NCBI GenBank assembly: GCA_905193585.1
Contig: CAJJPG010000042.1
Span: 1-12,948 of the forward strand
DNA: 12,948 nucleotides
Reading direction: 5' to 3'
DNA from: an uncultured Oscillospiraceae bacterium
GTDB taxonomy: Bacteria; Bacillota; Clostridia; Oscillospirales; Acutalibacteraceae
The notes beneath the pieces were generated by a model that saw only the letters and a program-made list of their open reading frames with translations, was not told the DNA's origin and searched no databases. How positions within the stretch are numbered: the stretch's first letter is position 1; every line of letters begins with the position of its first letter. The position numbers and the translations under genes are program-made. This document shows, in pieces, positions 7,241-12,948 of the stretch.

Positions 7241-9232
7241 TTCTTTACCTATAACCGCAATGTCTCCGATTGCAAGCTGTGCCTCGCGCGTTGCGTCGTG
7301 CGTCATGATTTGTTCCGCAGTGGCAGGCTTGATTTTGATTTTTATTTCCTTAACTTTTATTTCATTAAATTCGGCTATTGCCGCTCCCGCGGGTTTCATG
7401 GAAAATCCCTGATTTGAATTTGCGGTCCAGTCAAATTTGAGATTATTTATAAACTTTGTTTTTTCTTTTCCGTTGTCGCTGTATTTAAACTCAATACGGG
7501 ATATATCATAAAATGCGTTTTCTATCGTTTCCGAGTTAAATATCATTATTCCCTTAACAATTGTGTAATCATCAAATGACAGAGTAACCGTAGTCTCACC
7601 CGAGAACTCCGCAGCCTTTACATAGTTATCCATAAATATTGAATTAACGCCCGTCAATATCGGAATGTAACCGTCTGTAAGATAGTCTGCCTTGCTTTCC
7701 TTCAAAAGCTTTGTGGCAGTAACCTTTGCTTTTGATGCAACATTAGTATATCCGGTTGCAAAATCCGGCAACAGTTGAACGGTGCTGTCGGTAGGACCGT
7801 TAGTATACATTACGTCAAGGTCGTTCCCGTTTTTATCCTTGATAGTTATCCACCGAACCTTGTTCATGGCAATGTGTCTGGCATTCCCGCCAGTAAGCGG
7901 ATCGTCGTGCTTATGGTAAACTATATACATCTCGTTCCCGACTTCGACCAACGCATGGTGGCCGGGGCCGGAAATGGTATCGATAGAGTCCGCGCCCAAG
8001 AGCACGCCGCCCTCGTTTTCCGTCAATTTGCGAAACGGTCCTAACGGACTGTCCGATATTGCCTGAATGACCTTATAATATGTGGTGCCGTAGCCGTTGG
8101 CGGAAAATGTTAAATAATACTTTCCGTTATGCTCGGTCATCCATGCGCCCTCGTTTATATTGGCGTCCTGCTTTTCGTAGGTTGCTCCGTCAGAGCCGTC
8201 GTCAATATCGTCCACTTCATAATAGCCGTATCTTGTAAGGCGCGAAAGGGTGCTGTAATCGGGTTCTGTCCAGGAATTCATTTTTATACCCATAATATAG
8301 GTATTGTTATTATCGCTGTAGCTTCCGTCCTTATTGCAGGTAAAATATAGATATTTATCGCCGTTTGACGCAACAAACGGATGCAAATCTATTCCTCTGA
8401 AAACCTTCTGCGGTTCATATTCCGCAATTTCCTTTACATAAGGATCGGAAGAATTAACTATTGCGTTCCAAATCTTATACGGATCGAAAAGGGCATATTT
8501 CAAAAAATAGGAATAGCCCATAGCATTGTCCGTTATCTCGTTATGCTCAATGGCAGCGGATGCTGCCTTGGTTACTTCCGTACCGTCTGCGGTCATCATT
8601 TTCGTACCGTCCGCATAGCTGTATTCGTCGGCGCGGTCTATAAGTTCAAACGGTCCTCTGAACGAATCACTCACAGCAACATACGGAATATTTTTATATT
8701 CGGCATTAAATATGCGGTTAGTTGTGCTTCCCGTGTCGTTTTTATAATTTGTAACGCTTGCTTTATTGCAAGGCGTTGCGCTAAAAAAGAGATAATACTT
8801 CCCGTTTTCTTTATCATAAATCATTTCGGGCGCCCAAGTATCGGCATATAGCACCTTTGATTTATCCGTTGTACTGTCGTCGTCCGCCTGCATGATGGGG
8901 CCTATTGATTCCCAATTTGCAAGATCGGAACTCATCCATGCCGAAAAACTGTATGATCCGGTTGTTACAAGCAAAATAAATTTTCCGTAATCGGGATCAC
9001 TGCGATCGGTAATTTGCATAACCGCCGGATCTGCTCCCCTGACAGTTTTATTAAGAACCAATTCGTTTCTGTAAAACAGATTTTCATTTATAGAGGAATA
9101 TTCGGCGTTATCCTCATATTTACATTCGTCATAATATGACATCTTAACCTTGCCGTGCGAACAGCCGGTAACCGTCATAATTCCCGCAAGTAACAGCAGC
9201 AGGAGAGCTTTGCTTTTGCGCATATATTTCAA
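7238..9232 (-). CDS. Glycoside hydrolase family 43 lipoprotein with C-terminal beta-sandwich domain
   Basis: 664 residues, predicted extracellular glycosidase. A basic/hydrophobic leader ends in the lipobox VTGC (Cys24), so it should be lipid-anchored to the outer face of the membrane. Residues about 60-470 show five-bladed GH43 features: ADPAV (Asp68, probable general base), DTWAPEMIYDKENGKYYLFF (131-150), GIDLHPFV (Asp282, probable pKa modulator), NEGAWMTEHNGKYYLTFS (Glu361, probable general acid) and SGPGHHALVE (His425/His426). Between the second and third motifs lies an unusual segment of about 80 residues (200-279). Residues about 495-664 resemble a discoidin/F5-8-type sugar-binding domain. 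GH43 enzymes usually attack arabinofuranosyl, xylosyl or galactosyl linkages; the specificity here cannot be read. The TTG at 9232 directly follows the permease stop. An in-frame ATG at 9223 would give the shorter leader MRKSKALLLLLL and is also plausible. Confidence 0.9.
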   Translation of the reverse strand: MKYMRKSKALLLLLLAGIMTVTGCSHGKVKMSYYDECKYEDNAEYSSINENLFYRNELVLNKTVRGADPAVMQITDRSDPDYGKFILLVTTGSYSFSAWMSSDLANWESIGPIMQADDDSTTDKSKVLYADTWAPEMIYDKENGKYYLFFSATPCNKASVTNYKNDTGSTTNRIFNAEYKNIPYVAVSDSFRGPFELIDRADEYSYADGTKMMTADGTEVTKAASAAIEHNEITDNAMGYSYFLKYALFDPYKIWNAIVNSSDPYVKEIAEYEPQKVFRGIDLHPFVASNGDKYLYFTCNKDGSYSDNNNTYIMGIKMNSWTEPDYSTLSRLTRYGYYEVDDIDDGSDGATYEKQDANINEGAWMTEHNGKYYLTFSANGYGTTYYKVIQAISDSPLGPFRKLTENEGGVLLGADSIDTISGPGHHALVEVGNEMYIVYHKHDDPLTGGNARHIAMNKVRWITIKDKNGNDLDVMYTNGPTDSTVQLLPDFATGYTNVASKAKVTATKLLKESKADYLTDGYIPILTGVNSIFMDNYVKAAEFSGETTVTLSFDDYTIVKGIMIFNSETIENAFYDISRIEFKYSDNGKEKTKFINNLKFDWTANSNQGFSMKPAGAAIAEFNEIKVKEIKIKIKPATAEQIMTHDATREAQLAIGDIAVIGKE

Positions 9233-10150
9233 CTATTCCTTTCCGCCTCCGACGGCAATTCCTTCAATAAAGAATCTTTGGAAGACTATGTATACTATAA
9301 GCAACGGCAGAATTGCTATTAAAGCCGCCGCGCACTGCTGATTCGGATTACCGAACATATTTTGTATATTTCCGAGCGCCAATTGCAGCGTGTATTTTTT
9401 CGGATCACCGTAGAGGTAAAGTAACGGACCCGTATAGTTATTATAGCTTGCTACAAATCCGAATATAAACTGCGCTATGTAAGCGGGCTTTGCAAGCGGC
9501 GCTACTACTCTGCAATAGGTTCCGAAGGGACCCAGTCCGTCTATTTTGGCGGCCTCAACCGTTTCGGTCGGAATTGAAGCCATATAGCTTCTCATAAAGA
9601 AAATAGTCCCTGCAGATCCGAAAAGGCCCGGGACAATAAGCGGCAAAAAGCTTTGCCCCCAACCTAACGCATTGTAAAATACATACGACGGTATTGTCAT
9701 AGTCGCAGTCGGTATCATCATGGTTGTAATTTCCAAAACAAAAAGTCTTTCCTTACCCCTGAATTGTAGTTTTGAATAGGCAAATGCCGCAAGTCCCGAT
9801 ACAAATAATCCGACAACACAAGGGAGCGCCGACGACCAAACGGTATTCAAAAATCCGACAACTATCGAGGACATCCCCATTGTAAGAATCATAGGATCCT
9901 TGAAGAGTATATCGGAAAACGAACTGAATGAGATGTTTTCCGGAAACCATACGAACGTACTTGAACTGCCGTATTCAACCAATGGGGTCAGCGACGTAAT
10001 GAAAATTACATAAAAAGGGAACAGCAAAACAGCCGCATAAATCAGGCAAACCAAAAAGACAATTGCTCTGCCGAGTCTGTGACCTTTTTTGCTTTTTTTT
10101 GACGTCGCTTTTCCGCCGCTCAAGGAAACATTTAATTTTGTATCGATCAT
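9233..10150 (-). CDS. Carbohydrate ABC transporter permease (CUT1, MalG/AraQ type)
   Basis: An inner-membrane permease of 305 residues from the ATG at 10150. The membrane core has about six hydrophobic segments. The cytoplasmic EAA loop EAAKIDGLGPFGTYCRVVAP (203-222 counted from an upstream ATG at 10165), which docks the ATPase, is intact. The C-terminus is short and hydrophilic (GGGKE). The preferred start overlaps the previous gene's stop as TGATG, with GGGTGG a few bases upstream. The ATG at 10165 would add five residues but has a poor ribosome site. The MalG-like member is normally encoded after the MalF-like one, as here. It should form the channel with that partner and import oligosaccharide delivered by the binding lipoprotein. 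The substrate is unknown. Confidence 0.94.
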   Translation of the reverse strand: MIDTKLNVSLSGGKATSKKSKKGHRLGRAIVFLVCLIYAAVLLFPFYVIFITSLTPLVEYGSSSTFVWFPENISFSSFSDILFKDPMILTMGMSSIVVGFLNTVWSSALPCVVGLFVSGLAAFAYSKLQFRGKERLFVLEITTMMIPTATMTIPSYVFYNALGWGQSFLPLIVPGLFGSAGTIFFMRSYMASIPTETVEAAKIDGLGPFGTYCRVVAPLAKPAYIAQFIFGFVASYNNYTGPLLYLYGDPKKYTLQLALGNIQNMFGNPNQQCAAALIAILPLLIVYIVFQRFFIEGIAVGGGKE

Positions 10151-11100
10151 CAGTCGTCCACCCATTTTTTCTTGAATCTGAAGTTTATCATAGATACAAT
10201 AAATATAACAACAAAAAGCGCCCAGCTCATAACGCTCGCTCGCGGCAGCTCGCCGTAATCATGGAACGTGTTGTAAATATACAGCACGGTTGTAAGTCCG
10301 GAATTTTCGGGTCCGCTTGTTCCGAGCCATGAGGTGCCTGCAAATATTTTCGCTATATCGAATATCTGCAATCCGGCAATAATACCCGTCATAAGAAGAT
10401 AGAAGGTTGTTGGGGCAATTGCGGGCATGGTGATTTTTATAAACTTTGTCCATATACCCGCGCCGTCAACGTCCGCCGCCTCGTATAACGAGGGGTTTAC
10501 CTGATTTAAAGTGGCTCTGTACATTACAATACCGTAGCCCGGCGCCTGCCATACTATCGCAACGATGATCATAATGGGATATGCCGCCGTACTGCCGAAC
10601 CAATCAACTCTCGCACCCGATCCGCCTATCATTTCAAGAACGGTGTTTATAATTCCGGTATCAACGTCGAACATCCACATCCACATAAGCGAAACCGCTA
10701 CTGACGAGCATATATACGGGACAAAGTAAATCACCTGAAAGACCTTATGCCCGAACGGCTTATTGTGAATCATTACGGATATAAAGAGCGCCAACGCAAG
10801 GCTTATAAGCTGACTGAGCGAAAGCAAAAATGTTACGCCTATCGACTTATAGAACATATTATCGGTAAAAACCCTTTTGAAATTTTCAAAGTTGTTCCAT
10901 TTCATTGTGGACAAATCAAGTCCCGTCATGGAATTGAACTGCATACAGAACGAAATAGCAATCGGAAAAACATTGAAAAACAGATAACCGATAAGCGGAA
11001 TGGAGACAAAAATATATGCCGCTATCGCTTCATGGGCAATTTTCCTTTTCTTTGCTTTGATTGCCGCTCCGGATGTATTTATCTCGCGATTATCACTCAT
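10150..11100 (-). CDS. Carbohydrate ABC transporter permease (CUT1, MalF/UgpA type)
   Basis: A 316-residue inner-membrane permease. The first transmembrane segment follows a basic N-terminus (KAKKRKIAHEAIAAYIFVSIP, residues 16-36). The EAA motif EAADVDGAGIWTKFIKITMP (207-226) contacts the ATPase. The chain ends in a cytoplasmic basic tail (FRFKKKWVDD). Size and layout are those of MalF-like sugar permeases lacking the long periplasmic P2 loop, as is usual in Bacillota. The ATG at 11100 is preceded by AAAGGA (11107-11112). The gene lies 18 bases after the binding-protein gene, and its stop shares a base with the start of the second permease gene, which suggests coupled translation of the two halves of one channel. 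Confidence 0.94.
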   Translation of the reverse strand: MSDNREINTSGAAIKAKKRKIAHEAIAAYIFVSIPLIGYLFFNVFPIAISFCMQFNSMTGLDLSTMKWNNFENFKRVFTDNMFYKSIGVTFLLSLSQLISLALALFISVMIHNKPFGHKVFQVIYFVPYICSSVAVSLMWMWMFDVDTGIINTVLEMIGGSGARVDWFGSTAAYPIMIIVAIVWQAPGYGIVMYRATLNQVNPSLYEAADVDGAGIWTKFIKITMPAIAPTTFYLLMTGIIAGLQIFDIAKIFAGTSWLGTSGPENSGLTTVLYIYNTFHDYGELPRASVMSWALFVVIFIVSMINFRFKKKWVDD

Positions 11101-11118
11101 CTTTTTTCCTTTCGCGTT

Positions 11119-12948
11119 TTACTGGAGACCTTTCCATTTTATAGTCTTGTATTTATCCTGTGAAAGGCTCTTTTTGTAGTCCTCTTCACCGTTAACCTTC
11201 GGATTCCATTTTAAGAAAAATTTATCAAGCGTCATAACGCCGTTACGAACGTCGCCGTTTAAGTCAAGACTCCAGTCGGTTATCCATTCCTTATCGCCGA
11301 GGTAGCTCCAGTCGCCGATTCTGGTGGTTATCGACATAAGACCTGCCGCCGCATAGTTATCAACAAGCTTTCCGTCCTGCTCGGCAAATTCCTTGCTCAA
11401 AGCAATTTCCTTGTTTGTCGGAGTTTCGCCGTTTGCCTTTGACATAACGCTCTGTGCTTCTTTTGATATCAGATACTGCAGGAATTTAAAAGCGGCCTCC
11501 TTGTGTGTGCTGTTTGCGGGAATCGCATATCCGATATTATCACTTGAGCCTACCGATTCACAGGCTATTTCCTGATCGTTTACCTTCTTTAATTCGCCGG
11601 TAAATTTAACTCCGTTATAGGTTTTGCCGACAACCTTAAGCTCACCGCTGCCCTGCTGCCCCTCGCCCTCAAACTCGCGGAAGGTGTAAAGCGTGGCAAT
11701 ATTGATTTTAGCCTTTGTGCTTGATACTATAGTGTTCATATTCTCATATGATTCAACAAGCATAGCAGTCTGACCGGATGTGAAATATTTGATTTTTGAA
11801 GAACTGCTGAATGAATTGGGATCGGGAGATATTCCGTAGCCGTATGTTGAATCGTCAATCTTAGCGTCGCTCTTCTGCGATAATGCGCAGAATTCTCTGA
11901 ACTGCTCATATTGCGAAGGGAGCTTATACAACGCCGTCATATCAACGCTCGCGCTGTTGCTTGCAACATATTTTCTTGCATTATAACCGAGAACGTCGCC
12001 GGGCTTGTATTCCGTTCCGTCAATCGTAACCTTCTTTGTTACATAATAGCAGGGATTCGATTCGCCGAGCGTGAAAACGTGCTGATTTTTTTCATTATCC
12101 CATGCAACGCAGTTGCCGCCAACAGGCCAGCAATGTGAGAACCACCATTCATTCAAAAAGCCGTATGTGCTCTTTGAGCTTGAGGTATATGTCTTGGTAA
12201 AGTTCTTGCTCAATGTATTAAGCTCAATATAGTTCATAGGTATAAGGTTATTGAATACCTTTACAACCGTCTCGCCCGCTAAATTCTTTGAGGTTTTAAG
12301 CCCCGACTTCGGCGTTGCATCGGTCGTATATTCGCAATAACCCCTCGGAGCAAACGATGTGTTGTTAGCTTTGTTATAAGCCTCAAGTTCATCTTCCTTT
12401 ACCGAAATTATGTTTATATCCGCTTCGGTAAAATAATCCTCGTTATAGAAAAGAACCGTCGGGGCGCTTCCTATCGAAAGCGCATATAACGTTCCGGTTT
12501 CAATATTGCCCGCCTCACCCGTTTCGCGGTTAAAGCAGAAACGGTCAACGGAGGATTCTGCCAAATCATTTAAATCAAAAACATATTCACCGTCTTTTGT
12601 TTTTGTGCGCAGCGATTCGTTTTTATACATAGACGACAAATCGGTATAGTAACTGCCTGAAGCAAAGCTTGCACCGGAAAATATGTAGCGATCCGAAACG
12701 CTGAGAATATCGGTTTGGTTCTTAACATTTTCCGGGCAAATAGAATAATGATTGCTGCTCGCATCGCTCTTTGTAAGGTCAACCTGAACCGTAACTCCGT
12801 CCAGTTTACCTTGTCCGTCATTGTATGCGTCAACAACCTGTTTCATTGCCGCGGTGGTGTATTGGTTCACACTCGCCCAAAACTTTATAACCTCACGGTT
12901 TCCCGAATTTCCCGAGCCGCCGCAGCCGGTCATGCCTGTAACAAATGT
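11119..12948 (-). CDS. Sugar ABC transporter solute-binding lipoprotein (family 1), 5' end outside window
   Basis: An extracellular substrate-capture protein. The reading frame runs off the right edge: upstream of the ATG at 12933 it continues T-F-V-T-G, followed by MTGCGGSGNSG. The true start and most of the signal peptide therefore lie outside. The Cys of MTGC is the likely lipidated residue, followed by a Gly/Ser/Asn linker. Family features include VIKFWASVNQYTTAAMKQVV (15-34 counted from 12933), GSAPTVLFYNEDYF (155-168), the hinge-region FTSGQTAMLVESYENM (384-399), IGYAIPANSTHKEAAFKFLQ (467-486) and YLISKEAQSVMSK (487-499). At more than 600 residues it is longer than the roughly 400-450 usual for the family; extra sequence lies mainly around 195-340. 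Being first before the permeases fits a CUT1 system. Ligand unknown. Confidence 0.93.
   Translation of the reverse strand, partial: TFVTGMTGCGGSGNSGNREVIKFWASVNQYTTAAMKQVVDAYNDGQGKLDGVTVQVDLTKSDASSNHYSICPENVKNQTDILSVSDRYIFSGASFASGSYYTDLSSMYKNESLRTKTKDGEYVFDLNDLAESSVDRFCFNRETGEAGNIETGTLYALSIGSAPTVLFYNEDYFTEADINIISVKEDELEAYNKANNTSFAPRGYCEYTTDATPKSGLKTSKNLAGETVVKVFNNLIPMNYIELNTLSKNFTKTYTSSSKSTYGFLNEWWFSHCWPVGGNCVAWDNEKNQHVFTLGESNPCYYVTKKVTIDGTEYKPGDVLGYNARKYVASNSASVDMTALYKLPSQYEQFREFCALSQKSDAKIDDSTYGYGISPDPNSFSSSSKIKYFTSGQTAMLVESYENMNTIVSSTKAKINIATLYTFREFEGEGQQGSGELKVVGKTYNGVKFTGELKKVNDQEIACESVGSSDNIGYAIPANSTHKEAAFKFLQYLISKEAQSVMSKANGETPTNKEIALSKEFAEQDGKLVDNYAAAGLMSITTRIGDWSYLGDKEWITDWSLDLNGDVRNGVMTLDKFFLKWNPKVNGEEDYKKSLSQDKYKTIKWKGLQ

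Noticed and set aside
8381..8851. 156-codon open frame on the + strand opposite the GH43 gene
   Set aside because: It is antisense to conserved GH43 motifs, has no ribosome site, and its composition is that of a complement-strand shadow.
10747..11163. 138-codon open frame on the + strand opposite the first permease and its upstream gap
   Set aside because: It lies antisense to a clear permease gene and encodes a low-plausibility basic sequence with no recognisable domain.
1..12948. CRISPR array, tRNA, rRNA, insertion sequence or phage genes
   Set aside because: No regularly spaced short direct repeats, cloverleaf, transposase or integrase motifs, or terminal inverted repeats were seen on either strand.

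Overview
The window looks like part of a carbohydrate-utilisation locus from a Gram-positive anaerobe, most likely a gut-type Clostridia (Bacillota). This is inferred from purine-rich Shine-Dalgarno sites, a TTG start, lipoprotein signal peptides, CUT1-type sugar ABC genes without a SusC/SusD pair, and moderate GC. The genus cannot be read from the sequence.

Layout: A short leader (1-73) precedes an AraC-type regulator on the + strand (74-880). A strong bidirectional hairpin terminator (about 881-940) separates it from a tightly packed minus-strand operon that fills the rest of the window. Read in its own direction, the operon encodes a solute-binding lipoprotein (12948-11119, 5' end cut by the window edge), two CUT1 permeases (11100-10150 and 10150-9233), a GH43-family glycosidase lipoprotein (9232-7238) and a 2092-residue secreted or membrane-anchored protein (7224-946). 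Gaps are 18, -1, 0 and 13 bases, so the five genes are almost certainly cotranscribed and partly translationally coupled. There is no gene-free stretch over 300 bases.

Working model (inference): the giant protein binds or organises a glycan at the surface, the GH43 lipoprotein trims it outside the membrane, and the binding protein and two permeases import the released oligosaccharide using an ATPase encoded elsewhere. The AraC protein may sense the sugar, although its convergent position means control of this operon is not shown.

The most unusual element is the giant protein. After a CBM9/DOMON-like domain, a 'bacterial repeat' unit and a carboxypeptidase-regulatory-like beta domain, it consists of eight diverged copies of a roughly 183-213 residue beta-rich module that I cannot assign to a named family. 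The modules share a recognisable core and a terminal helix motif, and modules 3-7 appear to alternate between two subtypes.
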